A stretch of DNA of 64,000 nucleotides from Roseovarius nubinhibens ISM (GCF_000152625.1 NZ_CH724156.1:2720602-2784601); one strand, 5' to 3'; shown: positions 9,429 to 18,485, counted from the first letter of the stretch. Made by a program: numbers and translations. The notes: generated by a model from the letters alone, not told the origin.

Positions 9429-10312
9429 GCGTCCTCCGCCCCCTTGCGGCGATGTTTGCGGTCCTCATCCGGCAGGCTGTCGGGATCGATGTCGCGGCTG
9501 ATCCGCTCGTTGCCCGACAGGCAAATGAACCGCTTGCCGCGCATCCGCCCAATGAGGGTGAGCCCCACCTCCTGCGCGATCTCGACCCCCCAGGCGGTAA
9601 AGCCCGAGCGCGACGCCAGCACCGGAATGCCCATCAGCGCGGTCTTGATCACCATCTCCGAGGTGAGCCGCCCGGTGGTATAGAGGATCTTGTCCTCGGC
9701 GCTCACCCCTTCCGAGAGCATCCAGCCCGCGATCTTGTCCACCGCGTTGTGTCGGCCCACATCCTCCATATAGACCAGCGGCCGCGCCCCTTGGCAGAGC
9801 ACCGTGCCATGGATCGCCCCCGCCTCGAGATAGAGCGAGGGCGTCGTGTTGATCACCCGCGCGAGATGATAGAGATCCGATGTCTTGACCTGCAGCGCGG
9901 GCAGGGTGACCTCTTCGAGCCCTTCCATCATGTCGCCAAAGACCGTGCCCACGGCACAGCCGCTCGTCCGGGTCTTTTTCCTGAGCTTCTCCTCATAGCT
10001 CGTCTGCCCATCGGTGCGCACGACGACGGTCTCGAGATCCTCGTCATAATCGACGCCGGTCACCGTCTCGCCATCGCGGAGCATCCCCTGATTGCGCAGA
10101 AACCCGAGCGCCAGATATTCGGGGTAATCGCCGATGGTCATGGCGGTGACGATCTCTTGGCCATTGAGGAAAATGGTCAGCGGGCGTTCCTCGACCACCG
10201 AAATCTCGGCGCTCTGGCCCATATGATCGACGCCGCGCACCGCGCGGGTCAGCCCCGCACGCCCCGGATCGGGCGCGATGAGGTATTCAGGGCGCTGCGG
10301 CGTGTCGGACAA
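9425..10312 (-). CDS. fdhD: Formate dehydrogenase accessory sulfurtransferase FdhD
   Basis: 295 residues. Carries sulfur from a cysteine desulfurase to the bis-MGD cofactor of formate dehydrogenase. Recognised from NGQEIVTAMTIGDYPEYLALGFL, VYMEDVGRHNAVDKI and the C-terminal FICLSGNERI. The usual CxxC sulfur-carrying loop reads SGCAVGT here, so only one cysteine is present. First gene of the Mo-cofactor block; diverges from azlC across about 76 bp. Confidence 0.93.
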   Translation of the reverse strand: MSDTPQRPEYLIAPDPGRAGLTRAVRGVDHMGQSAEISVVEERPLTIFLNGQEIVTAMTIGDYPEYLALGFLRNQGMLRDGETVTGVDYDEDLETVVVRTDGQTSYEEKLRKKTRTSGCAVGTVFGDMMEGLEEVTLPALQVKTSDLYHLARVINTTPSLYLEAGAIHGTVLCQGARPLVYMEDVGRHNAVDKIAGWMLSEGVSAEDKILYTTGRLTSEMVIKTALMGIPVLASRSGFTAWGVEIAQEVGLTLIGRMRGKRFICLSGNERISRDIDPDSLPDEDRKHRRKGAEDA

Positions 10313-10388
10313 TTGCGTTACCTCCGGGATCGGGTTAGGCCTTGGGCCAGCTCGATTTTCAAGTTTCGATTAGTACGGCGGGAACCCC

Positions 10389-11099
10389 ATGCAAACCACC
10401 AAATCACCCTACTGGCAAGGTTTTGGCGCAGGCGCGCCCTTCGTGCTGATTCTGGTGCCGTTTTCGACCCTCTTCGGCGTCGTGGCCACCGAGGCCGGGC
10501 TGAGCGTGCTCGAGGCGCTGACCATGTCGCTGGTGGTGGTGGCGGGGGCCGCGCAATTCACCGCCGTGCAATTGATGAGCGAACAGGTCCCGGTCTTTAT
10601 CGTCATCCTCGCCGCCCTCACCGTGAACCTGCGGATGGCGATGTATTCCGCCTCGCTGACGCCGCATCTGGGCGCGGCCCCGGTCGGGCTGCGGGCGCTG
10701 GTGGCCTATTTCACCGTGGATCAGACCTATGCCTGTTCGGTCGCGGCCTATGAGGCAAATCCCGACTGGCAGCTGCGCCAGAAACTCGCCTATTTCTTTG
10801 GCGTGGCCACCCCGATCCTGCCCGCATGGCTCGGCTTTACGCTCGTCGGCTCGCTGGTCGGCGCGACGATCCCCGAAAGCTGGGCGCTGGATTTCGCCAT
10901 CCCGATCACCTTTATCGCGCTTGTCGCGCCGATCCTGCGCACCCGCGCCCACCGGGTGGCGGCGCTGGTCGCCATCGCCATGTCGCTGGCGCTGGCCTGG
11001 ATGCCCTATAGCCTCGGGGTGATTGTCGCGGGTTTCATCGGCATGGCCGCCGGGGCCGAGGTCGAACGCCGCATGGTCGCGAAAGGAACCTGGACATGA
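10389..11099 (+). CDS. azlC: AzlC family branched-chain amino acid exporter, large subunit
   Basis: 236-residue integral membrane protein with about six to seven hydrophobic segments. The sequence around FGVVATEAGLSVLEALTMS and VNLRMAMYSASLTPHL matches the AzlC family, which with AzlD exports branched-chain amino acids. The stop overlaps azlD by 4 bp, the normal arrangement. Substrate in this organism is inferred from the family only. Confidence 0.92.
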   Translation: MQTTKSPYWQGFGAGAPFVLILVPFSTLFGVVATEAGLSVLEALTMSLVVVAGAAQFTAVQLMSEQVPVFIVILAALTVNLRMAMYSASLTPHLGAAPVGLRALVAYFTVDQTYACSVAAYEANPDWQLRQKLAYFFGVATPILPAWLGFTLVGSLVGATIPESWALDFAIPITFIALVAPILRTRAHRVAALVAIAMSLALAWMPYSLGVIVAGFIGMAAGAEVERRMVAKGTWT

Positions 11100-11422
11100 T
11101 CGACCAATCGACCCTCTGGACCGTGATCATTTCGCTGGGGCTGGGCAGTTTCGCCCTGCGCTTTGTCTTTCTCGGCGTGGTCGGCAACCGGCCCTTGCCG
11201 GACTGGCTCTTGCGGCATCTGCGCTATACGGCGGTGGCGGTGCTGCCGGCGCTCATCGCGCCCTTGGTGCTCTGGCCCCCGGCGACGGGCGGCGAGACGG
11301 ACCCGGCGCGGCTCTTGGCGGCCTTTGCAGCCATTGCCGTGGGGCTCTGGACCCGCAATGTCATCGGCGCCATCGTCGCGGGCGCGGCAATGCTCTATCT
11401 CGGGCTGTACCTGCTCGGCTGA
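11096..11422 (+). CDS. azlD: AzlD family branched-chain amino acid transport partner
   Basis: 108 residues with four hydrophobic segments, including LRYTAVAVLPALIAPLVLWP and the C-terminal IGAIVAGAAMLYLGLYLLG, as expected for AzlD. Overlaps azlC by ATGA and acts as its small membrane partner. Confidence 0.9.
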   Translation: MIDQSTLWTVIISLGLGSFALRFVFLGVVGNRPLPDWLLRHLRYTAVAVLPALIAPLVLWPPATGGETDPARLLAAFAAIAVGLWTRNVIGAIVAGAAMLYLGLYLLG

Positions 11423-11456
11423 CCCGGGGCTCTGGCCTGATGTCCCGGCCAGTCTC

Positions 11457-11969
11457 TTAACGGTGGATTAGATCGCGATAGGCCGCGTTCTGCGCCGCAT
11501 AGAGCGCGTTCACCGCCTCCTGCTTGGCCCGCAGCTCTTCGGGCCAGGTCGATTTGATATAAGAGAGCACATCGACAATCTCGCCATCGCTCAGCGCCGC
11601 GCCGAAACGGGGCATCGCGTCGCCATCTGCGTTCCCACCTGCGTTCAATGTCCGGCAGAGCTCGGCCACTTCGCCGGTCTTGGTCAGTTGAAACAGCGCG
11701 TAATCGGGATGCTCCCAGGTGTGCCCCCGCGCATCATGGGGCGGGGCGCTGGCCTCCTGAGGGCCGTCCGAGCCATCCAGCGCACCGTGACAGCCCGCGC
11801 AATCCCTTTGGTAGAGATCATGCCCGCGCGCCACCACCGCCGCATCAGTATAGGGCAACAGGGCAGGGGCCGCCGTGCCGGGGGGGACCAGGGCGCGCAG
11901 CACCAACGCACCGCCAATGGCGGCAAGGCCGACAATCCCAAACGTGACAAGACGTGCCCTCTGCATCAT
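11457..11969 (-). CDS. Membrane-anchored class I cytochrome c
   Basis: 170 residues. An uncleaved N-terminal hydrophobic anchor (about residues 8-26) precedes one haem-binding motif CAGCH near residue 58 and a probable distal methionine ligand in DAMPRFG, giving a mono-haem periplasmic cytochrome c domain. The end of the protein (LRAKQEAVNALYAAQ) is helical. Two adjacent ATG codons are possible starts behind GAGGGGGC. The electron partner is not evident; neighbours are unrelated transporters. Confidence 0.88.
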   Translation of the reverse strand: MMQRARLVTFGIVGLAAIGGALVLRALVPPGTAAPALLPYTDAAVVARGHDLYQRDCAGCHGALDGSDGPQEASAPPHDARGHTWEHPDYALFQLTKTGEVAELCRTLNAGGNADGDAMPRFGAALSDGEIVDVLSYIKSTWPEELRAKQEAVNALYAAQNAAYRDLIHR

Positions 11970-12116
11970 GCCCCCTCTGCAACCGTCCCGAGCTTACCGC
12001 CACCTCATTTCTCGCGCAACGGTGCCGCCCGCCGATGGGCCGACCCCCGCGCAACGCCCCCCAGTGACGCCCCCTAAGTGACGTGACGCAACGGCCCTTT
12101 CCCCAAGCTCGCTTGA

Positions 12117-12176
12117 TCGTGTAAGGAAAACGCTTCTACTCTGCGATACAGGGTGCGGCCTGATCTCAAGGCCGCG
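12117..12176 (+). promoter_or_regulatory. Candidate riboswitch (xanthine/NMT1-like) upstream of the permease
   Basis: The leader holds GTGTA, a small hairpin (AAGG-AAAA-CGCTT), the linker CTAC, a second hairpin (CTCTG-CGATA-CAGGG) and a closing strand TGCGG that can pair weakly with CGTG. TGCGG also begins a stronger downstream hairpin (GCGGCCT-gatctca-AGGCCGC), so two mutually exclusive folds are possible, as in a riboswitch expression platform. The two-hairpin core with CTTCTAC resembles my memory of the NMT1 (xanthine-sensing) class found before purine permeases in proteobacteria. The class assignment is from memory and uncertain. Confidence 0.45.
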
Positions 12177-12206
12177 CTCCAAGGACAAAGCTCGAAGGAG
12201 AGACGG

Positions 12207-13769
12207 ATGGGGGACCAATCCATGGACCAGCGCATTTTCGCGCGCGGGGATCTGAGCGCATTCTGGGCGCTCTTCACCGACAATTTGATCAACCTGATGG
12301 TGCTGGCCGGTGTCTGCCAGTTCGTCTTCCAGATGCCCGCCGAGATCGTTTACGGCCGCATCCTGCCCGGCGCGGCCATCGCCATCGTCTCGGGTGTCGC
12401 GGCCTATGTCTGGCTCGCCAAACGCGCCGCCAAGACCCATGGCCGGCCGGTCACCGCCATGCCCTATGGCATCTCGACCCCGGTGATGTTCGTCTATCTC
12501 TTTGGCGTGATCGGGCCGATTTTCTGGTCCACCGGCGACGCGCTTCTGGCCTGGCAGGTGGGGATCGCCGCGGGCTTTATCGGCGGCATCGTCGCGGCCT
12601 TCGGCGCGATCATCGGCCCCTGGCTCAAGCGGGTGACACCGCGCGCCGGGATGCTCGGCACGCTCTGCGGCATCGCGCTTGTATTCATCGGCACCGTGCC
12701 CATGGCCGAAGTGTTCGAGAGCCCCTATGTCGGCTTTGCCTCGCTGATCATCATCCTCTGGGGTCTGGTCGGCCGCTTCCGCCTGCCGGGCAACATGCCC
12801 GCCGGTCTTCTGGCGCTCATCGTCGGCACGCTGGTGGCGCTGGCCATCGGCGAGGCCCGGATCAGCACCGAGGGCGTCGGCCTCTACCTGCCGCTGCCGT
12901 GGATCGGTGACCTGATGACCGGCATCGCCTATCTGTGGCAAACGCCCGAGCTCTTCCTCGTGCTGGTGCCGGTGCAGATCTACAATTTCATCGAAACCAT
13001 GAACAATGTGGAAAGCGCCGAAGCCGCGGGCGACAGCTATCCGGTGGCCACCGCCCAGGTGATCGACGGCGCCGGGACCATGCTCGGCGCGCTCTTCGGC
13101 TCGCCCTTTCCGACCACGGCCTATATCGGCCACCCGGCCTATAAGGGCATGGGCGCGCGCTCCGGCTATATCATCGGGGTGGGGGCGGTGATCCCGCTGG
13201 CGGCGATCCTTGGCCTCTTGGCCTTCCTCAACAACCTGATCCCGTTGGCCGCCGCCGCACCGATCCTGATCTTCGTGGCGCTGAGCCTGGTGACCAGCAC
13301 CGCAGGCGCGGTCCGCCCGGCTCATATCGCCGCCGTGACCATCGCGATGATCCCGCATGTGTCATCCTTCCTGATGATCAAATGGGGTTCGCTGCTCAAC
13401 GCGCTGCGCGAAACCGGGGTCGAGGGCCTGCCCAATCTCGGCGACGAGGCGCTGACCGCCGCGCTTCTGCAGCAAGGCGCGCATTACACCGGCCATCTGG
13501 CGCTGAGCCAGGGCGCGATCATCACCGGTCTGATCTGGGGTGCCATCGTGGCGAGCCTGATCGACGGCGAGTTCCGCCGCGCCGCGGGCTTTGCGCTCGC
13601 CGCCTCGGCCATGTCGCTGGTCGGCATCATCCATGGCGCGAGCCTGCATTGGCCATCGCTCGATCCGGTGGCGATGGGCTATCTGATCATCGCCGCCTTC
13701 CTCTATCTCTACCCGCTGGTCGATGCCAAGGCGGGCGAGCGCGGCGCGGGCGAGGACAGCCCCGCCTGA
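12207..13769 (+). CDS. NCS2-type xanthine/uracil permease-like transporter
   Basis: 520-residue membrane protein with about twelve to fourteen hydrophobic segments. AMPYGISTPVMFVYLFGVI near residue 85, and NFIETMNNVESAEAAGD followed by GSPFPTTAYIGHPAYKGMGARSGY-type sequence, match the nucleobase-ascorbate/AzgA-like permeases. The start at 12207 has AAGGAGAG seven bases upstream; a start at 12153 would place the protein inside the structured leader. A purine-type substrate is inferred from the family and from the candidate riboswitch. A strong terminator follows. Confidence 0.85.
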   Translation: MGDQSMDQRIFARGDLSAFWALFTDNLINLMVLAGVCQFVFQMPAEIVYGRILPGAAIAIVSGVAAYVWLAKRAAKTHGRPVTAMPYGISTPVMFVYLFGVIGPIFWSTGDALLAWQVGIAAGFIGGIVAAFGAIIGPWLKRVTPRAGMLGTLCGIALVFIGTVPMAEVFESPYVGFASLIIILWGLVGRFRLPGNMPAGLLALIVGTLVALAIGEARISTEGVGLYLPLPWIGDLMTGIAYLWQTPELFLVLVPVQIYNFIETMNNVESAEAAGDSYPVATAQVIDGAGTMLGALFGSPFPTTAYIGHPAYKGMGARSGYIIGVGAVIPLAAILGLLAFLNNLIPLAAAAPILIFVALSLVTSTAGAVRPAHIAAVTIAMIPHVSSFLMIKWGSLLNALRETGVEGLPNLGDEALTAALLQQGAHYTGHLALSQGAIITGLIWGAIVASLIDGEFRRAAGFALAASAMSLVGIIHGASLHWPSLDPVAMGYLIIAAFLYLYPLVDAKAGERGAGEDSPA

Positions 13770-13792
13770 CATCCGCTCAGAGGTCAAAACAT

Positions 13793-13820
13793 GCGGCCCC
13801 GGGACACCTCCCGGGGCCGC
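13793..13820. terminator. Bidirectional intrinsic terminator
   Basis: A perfect 12-bp G/C stem (GCGGCCCCGGGA / TCCCGGGGCCGC) with loop CACC lies between the convergent permease and glycine-rich genes. On the plus strand it is followed by AACCTTTT. Confidence 0.8.
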
Positions 13821-13838
13821 AACCTTTTGATCCCGGGC

Positions 13839-14567
13839 CTAGCCGAGATCCTTGCGGAACCGGCGCATCGGCACATCGAGGGTCACCATGCCCTTGGTCG
13901 GCTCGACCGCCGGCAGGGCCATGGTCACCGTCTCGCTCTTGAAGCCGAAGGAGGGATTCAGCTCGATCGAGACATGCACCGCATTGGCCTTGGCCGTGGC
14001 CGAGCGCACGATGCCCAGCGCCTTGTTGTCGCGGGTCATCACCACCACCCCGACGAGGGCCTGCGCCACCGCCGCGGTCGACGACCGGGTGCTCACCGTC
14101 GCCGTGTCGCGCACCGGTGTGGTCGGCGCGGCGGTATCGCGCCCCTTGGTCGTGCCATGGTCATGGCTGACCCCGAGGCCCGCACCGATGCCGACACCGA
14201 TCCCGCTGCCCGTGTGGCCCGCGCCGACGCCAACACCGGCGCCAACAGCGCCATGGCCTTTGCCCACGCCCGCGCCCACGCCCGCGCCGACACCGGAGCG
14301 GCCTGCGCCAACCCCCGCGCCAACGCCTGCGCTGACACCGCCGACGCCTACTCCCGCGCCAACACCGCCGCCAACGCCGCCGGACCCGGCAGAGCCACCG
14401 CTGCTGCCACCGCTGCCCGCGCTGTCACCCGAGCTGCCGCCGCCGACACCGCCGCCGACACCACCGCCGCCAACGCCCAAGGCGTTCGCTGGCAGGGCCA
14501 GCATGGAAAAAACCGCAATCGTACTGGCGAAAATCGTACCCCGTCTTGATGTTGTCCTATAGGTCAT
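13839..14567 (-). CDS. Secreted glycine-rich repeat protein
   Basis: 242 residues. An N-terminal signal peptide (IFASTIAVFSMLALPANA) is followed by about 110 residues of almost pure G/V/A/S repeats (GVGGG, GVGAG), a histidine-containing linker and a C-terminal globular domain of about 90 residues (ALVGVVVMTRDNKALGIV...), faintly like a PRC-barrel. The ribosome binding site AGGAGGTG lies seven bases before the ATG, which settles the strand; the opposite frame is only proline-rich shadow. Function unknown; an extracellular or cell-surface role is inferred. Confidence 0.75.
   Translation of the reverse strand: MTYRTTSRRGTIFASTIAVFSMLALPANALGVGGGGVGGGVGGGSSGDSAGSGGSSGGSAGSGGVGGGVGAGVGVGGVSAGVGAGVGAGRSGVGAGVGAGVGKGHGAVGAGVGVGAGHTGSGIGVGIGAGLGVSHDHGTTKGRDTAAPTTPVRDTATVSTRSSTAAVAQALVGVVVMTRDNKALGIVRSATAKANAVHVSIELNPSFGFKSETVTMALPAVEPTKGMVTLDVPMRRFRKDLG
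14175..14475. repeat. Low-complexity GVGAG/GVGGG coding repeat
   Basis: Degenerate short tandem repeats with a period of about 6-15 bp encode the glycine-rich stretch. Such DNA is prone to slippage, so length may vary between strains. Confidence 0.7.
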
Positions 14568-14813
14568 AGGTCACCTCCTGGGTTGTGTGTTTCGTCCCTT
14601 ACTCACCTCTAGGGTAGCGCCCGGCTGTGTCGATTTCACGGCAGGGCCCGGCATCTTTGCGAAAGCCCTAGTTTATTGAAAGTTTAGGGAAATTTTTGAT
14701 AGCTCTCCGAAATGTGCCGAAATCAGATCGGAAACAGCCGCCAACGAAACGCCGGTTGCAGCGCCCGGGCGATTGCGCAAAACTCCGCCCCGGGGAAGAG
14801 GAGAGAGCCAATC

Positions 14814-15974
14814 ATGACCGCCACCACAGAGATCACCATCACCGGGGCCCAGGTCGAGGTGTATCGCCACCCGGTCTCGCACCCGGTTGCCACCTCCTTT
14901 GGGGTGATGCGCGACCGGCCTGCGGTGTTTTTGCGGCTCGAGGCGGCGGATGGCGCCTTTGGCTGGGGCGAGATTTTCGCCAATTGGCCCGCCGCCGGAG
15001 CCGAACATCGCGCCCGCCTGCTGATCGAGGATATGGGCGATCTGCTCAAGGGCCAGAGCTTTGCCAGCCCCGAGGCGGCGTTCGAAAGCCTCACCCGCGC
15101 CACCCATATCCGCGCCTTGCAATCGGGCGAATGGGGCCCGTTCCGACAGGTCATCGCCGGGATCGACACCGCGCTTCATGATCTCGTGGCGCGCCGCGCC
15201 GGGCGGCCCCTGCGGCAGATGCTCTCCGACAGCGCCGCCGACGCCGTGCCCGCCTATGCCAGCGGCATCGCCATCCGCGACGCCGAACGGATGATCCCCG
15301 AGGCCCGCGCCCTCGGCTTTAATCGGTTCAAGGTCAAGGTGGGCTTTGACGACGAGGCCGACCGCGCCCGCCTCGCCGAGTGCCTCGACATGCTCGAGGG
15401 GGACGAGATCCTGATGATGGACGCCAATCAGGCCTGGGACCGCACCCGCGCCCTGCGCTTCATCAACGCGGTGGCCGACCCGCGCATCGGCTGGATCGAG
15501 GAACCGATCCCCGCCGACGCGCCCGAGGCCGATTGGCAGGCGCTGCGCGAGGCGTCAGAGATCCCGCTCGCCGGGGGCGAAAACCTCGCCGGGTTCGACG
15601 GTTTTGCCGAGGCGCTGGCGCGGCGGCAATTCACCTTCTATCAGCCGGATGTGGCGAAATGGGGCGGGGTGACCGGCTGTCTGCGCGTCGCTCGTGATGT
15701 GCTCGGGGCCGGGGCCACCTATTGCCCGCATTTCCTCGGCGGGCTCATTGGGCTGCAAGCCTCGGCAGAACTTCTGGCGGCGGCGGGCGGCCCCGGCTGG
15801 CTCGAGATCGACGTCAACCCGAACCCGCTGCGCGGCGAGGACGATTGGCTCGCCGCCCGGATGCAGGCGGGCGATTTCCGCCTGAGCGACGGGACAGGCA
15901 GCGGCGCGGGCCTCGGGCTCGACAGCCCCTGCGACGGGTTTGGCCGGATGCGGACGCTCACCCTGACGCTCTGA
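14814..15974 (+). CDS. Enolase-superfamily (mandelate racemase/muconate lactonizing) enzyme
   Basis: 386 residues. Catalytic features of the superfamily are in order: FKVKVG (KxK base), MDANQAW and EEPIPAD plus GGENLAG (metal ligands), PDVAKWGGVTG, and a C-terminal CPHFLGG histidine, which points to the mandelate racemase subgroup acting on an acid-sugar or related hydroxyacid. Exact substrate unknown. The start at 14814 follows GAAGAGGAGAG. Convergent with the GMC oxidoreductase. Confidence 0.88.
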   Translation: MTATTEITITGAQVEVYRHPVSHPVATSFGVMRDRPAVFLRLEAADGAFGWGEIFANWPAAGAEHRARLLIEDMGDLLKGQSFASPEAAFESLTRATHIRALQSGEWGPFRQVIAGIDTALHDLVARRAGRPLRQMLSDSAADAVPAYASGIAIRDAERMIPEARALGFNRFKVKVGFDDEADRARLAECLDMLEGDEILMMDANQAWDRTRALRFINAVADPRIGWIEEPIPADAPEADWQALREASEIPLAGGENLAGFDGFAEALARRQFTFYQPDVAKWGGVTGCLRVARDVLGAGATYCPHFLGGLIGLQASAELLAAAGGPGWLEIDVNPNPLRGEDDWLAARMQAGDFRLSDGTGSGAGLGLDSPCDGFGRMRTLTLTL

Positions 15975-15995
15975 GGTCAGGCCCGCGCGGTGGGT

Positions 15996-17654
15996 TTACG
16001 CCTCGGTCAGCATCCAGCGCGCCGCCTTCTCGGCGATCATCACCGTCGGCGAATTGGTGTTGCCGCTGGTGATCTCGGGCATGACGCTCGCATCCACCAC
16101 CCGCAGCCCTGCCACCCCCTTGAGCCGCAGCTTCGGGTCGAGCACCGCGCTCGGATCATCCTCCCGGCCCATCTTGACCGTGCCCACCGGGTGAAAGATC
16201 GTCGTGGCAATGTCGCCCGCCAGCCGCGCCAGCTCGTCATCACTTTGATATTGCGGCCCCGGCTTGAACTCTTCGGGGCTGTAGCCCTGCATCGCGGGCT
16301 GCGCCATGATATGCCGCGCCTGCCGCAGACTGTCGGCGGCGACCTTGCGATCCTCCTCGGTCGAGAGGTAATTCGGCGTGATCTTGGGCGCGTCGCGGAA
16401 ATTGCCGGACCCGATGCGCACATGGCCCCGGCTCGTCGGGTTGAGATTGCACACGCTCACCGTCATCGCCGGGAACGCATGCAGATCCTCGCCAAAGGCC
16501 TCAAGGCTCAGCGGCTGCACATGATATTCGAGATTGGCATGGGGCCGCGACGGGTCCGAGCGGGTAAAGGCACCGAGCTGGCTCGGCGCCATGCTCATCG
16601 GGCCGGAGCGCTTGAACAGATACTCTGCGCCGATCTTCGCCTTGCCGAGCCATGAATTGGCCAGCGTGTTCATCGTCGCCGTGCCCTTGACCTTGAACAC
16701 CGCGCGGATTTGCAGATGGTCCTGCAGGTTCTCGCCCACTGGCGCGTCGCGCTGCACCTCGATGCCGTGCTGGCGCAAGAGATCGCCGGGCCCGATCCCC
16801 GAGAGCTGCAGGATTTGCGGCGAATTGACCGCCCCGGCCGAGAGCACAACTTCCCGCGCCGCCCGGATCTCCTTCATCTCGCCGCCGTGATGCACCCGCA
16901 CCCCGGCACAGCGCAGCCCGCCCTCAGCGCCCCGCTCAAGCATCAGCTTTTCGACCTGCGCCTCGGTCCAGACCGTCAGGTTGGCCCGATCCTTGACGGG
17001 GCGCAGAAACGCTTTGGAGGTGTTCCACCGCCAGCCCGACCGCTGATTGACATCGAAATAGGCGACGCCGGCATTGTCACCGGTGTTGAAATCCTCAACC
17101 CTCGGAACCCCGGCCTGTTCGGCGGCCTCGGCAAAACTGTCAAGCACATCCCAGCGCAGCCGCTGCTTTTCGATCCGCCACTCGCCGCCATGGCCATGGT
17201 GATCGGAAAACCGGCTGTTGTCGCCGGTCACCGGGTCCGCGCCCTGATCGAGCTTGTAGTGATCCTCATGCGCCATGAAATCCGCGAGCGAGTTTTCCCA
17301 ATTCCAGCCGTCCTCGCCGCTGAGCCGCGCCCAATTGTCATAATCCCGCGCCTGACCGCGCATATAGATCATGCCGTTGATCGACGAACAGCCGCCGAGC
17401 GTCTTGCCCCGCGGATAGCGCAGCACCCGGCCATTGAGCCCTTTGTCGGCCTCGGTGTGATACATCCAATCGGCCCGCGGATTGCCGATGCAATAGAGAT
17501 AGCCCACCGGGATATGGATCCACGCATAGCTATCCGCCTTGCCCGCCTCCAAAAGCAACACCCGCCGGCCCGGATCGGCGCTGAGCCGGTTCGCCATGAG
17601 ACAGCCCGCCGAGCCGCCGCCGATCACGATGTAATCGAACCCCTGTTCCGCCAT
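15996..17654 (-). CDS. GMC-family FAD-dependent alcohol/choline dehydrogenase-like oxidoreductase
   Basis: 552 residues with an N-terminal FAD fold (DYIVIGGGSAGCLMANRLS), the GMC signature (RYPRGKTLGGCSSING) and the C-terminal catalytic segment (HPVGTVKMG and a late NTNSPTVMIAEKAA). It resembles choline dehydrogenase, but no betB or betI lies beside it, so I leave the substrate open. The start at 17654 is preferred over 17675 because it places the FAD motif at the usual distance. Confidence 0.92.
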   Translation of the reverse strand: MAEQGFDYIVIGGGSAGCLMANRLSADPGRRVLLLEAGKADSYAWIHIPVGYLYCIGNPRADWMYHTEADKGLNGRVLRYPRGKTLGGCSSINGMIYMRGQARDYDNWARLSGEDGWNWENSLADFMAHEDHYKLDQGADPVTGDNSRFSDHHGHGGEWRIEKQRLRWDVLDSFAEAAEQAGVPRVEDFNTGDNAGVAYFDVNQRSGWRWNTSKAFLRPVKDRANLTVWTEAQVEKLMLERGAEGGLRCAGVRVHHGGEMKEIRAAREVVLSAGAVNSPQILQLSGIGPGDLLRQHGIEVQRDAPVGENLQDHLQIRAVFKVKGTATMNTLANSWLGKAKIGAEYLFKRSGPMSMAPSQLGAFTRSDPSRPHANLEYHVQPLSLEAFGEDLHAFPAMTVSVCNLNPTSRGHVRIGSGNFRDAPKITPNYLSTEEDRKVAADSLRQARHIMAQPAMQGYSPEEFKPGPQYQSDDELARLAGDIATTIFHPVGTVKMGREDDPSAVLDPKLRLKGVAGLRVVDASVMPEITSGNTNSPTVMIAEKAARWMLTEA

Positions 17655-17754
17655 GCTCACCTCCCTGCGCGACACGATCTCCCGCCACGCGGGCAGGTGC
17701 CGCCATCATAAAGACGCGCCCCGCCATTTGCCTAATGACAAAAGCCAAAGTCAG

Positions 17755-17773
17755 ATATTACCGCCGGTTATAT
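17755..17773. promoter_or_regulatory. 19-bp dyad upstream of the GMC oxidoreductase
   Basis: ATATTACCG-C-CGGTTATAT is an inverted repeat with one mismatch, about 100 bp ahead of the GMC gene start and just past the end of hisG. Its form suggests a dimeric repressor site. No regulator gene is adjacent. Confidence 0.35.
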
Positions 17774-17795
17774 CGCAGTGAGGTGGACCGCTGCC

Positions 17796-18485
17796 CTAGC
17801 CGAGCCGCGCGCTCAGCTCCGCCAGCGTCTTGCGGTCCGCTTCCGTGAGCTCGGCACCGCGCGCCCGGAACAATGTCGCCTGCGACCGCAGCATCAACCC
17901 ATCCTCAAGGATCTTGAGGTGATTGGCCCGCAGCGTGTCACCGGTCGAGGTGATATCGGCAATCGCCTCGGCGGTCTCGTTCTTGACCGTGCCCTCGGTC
18001 GCGCCCTGACTGTCGACGAGCTGATAATCCGCAACCCCCGCGCCGCGCAGGAACTCGCGGGTCAGCCGATGGTATTTCGTCGCAATCCGAAGCCGGAACC
18101 CGTGCTGCGCCCGAAATGCCGCCGCCGCCGCATCGAGATCGTCGAGCGTCGAGACATCGACCCAGGCCGACGGCACCGCCAGCACCAGATCGGCATGGCC
18201 AAAGCCCAGCTCGGCGAGCTCGCTCACATGGCTCTCCCATTGGCCGAGCTTCTCGCGGATGAGATCGGTCCCGGTGACGCCGAGTTGAATGCGCCCGGCG
18301 GCCAGCTCGCGCGGGATTTCCCCCGCCGAGAGCAGCACCAGCTCGACATTCTCGACACCCTCGACGAAACCCGCATATTCGCGCTCGGACCCCGACCGGC
18401 CCAGGGTGATGCCCCGGCCCGCGAACCATTCGAACGTCTTTTCCATAAGCCGCCCTTTCGACGGCACGCCCAGCTTGATGCTCAT
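17796..18485 (-). CDS. hisG: ATP phosphoribosyltransferase, short form
   Basis: First and committed step of histidine synthesis (ATP plus PRPP). At 229 residues it lacks the C-terminal regulatory domain of long HisG and needs HisZ. LGVPSKGRLMEKT at the start and the PRPP loop region ADITSTGDTLRANHLKIL are present. Overlaps hisZ by 4 bp, consistent with the HisGZ hetero-octamer. Confidence 0.96.
   Translation of the reverse strand: MSIKLGVPSKGRLMEKTFEWFAGRGITLGRSGSEREYAGFVEGVENVELVLLSAGEIPRELAAGRIQLGVTGTDLIREKLGQWESHVSELAELGFGHADLVLAVPSAWVDVSTLDDLDAAAAAFRAQHGFRLRIATKYHRLTREFLRGAGVADYQLVDSQGATEGTVKNETAEAIADITSTGDTLRANHLKILEDGLMLRSQATLFRARGAELTEADRKTLAELSARLG

Noticed and set aside
12117..12176. 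Classical guanine/adenine riboswitch
   Set aside because: It lacks the three-way junction and the two kissing loops; only two short hairpins are present.
15996..17654. Naming the GMC oxidoreductase betA
   Set aside because: The fold fits, but no betaine aldehyde dehydrogenase, betI or choline transporter is adjacent, so choline as the substrate is not supported.
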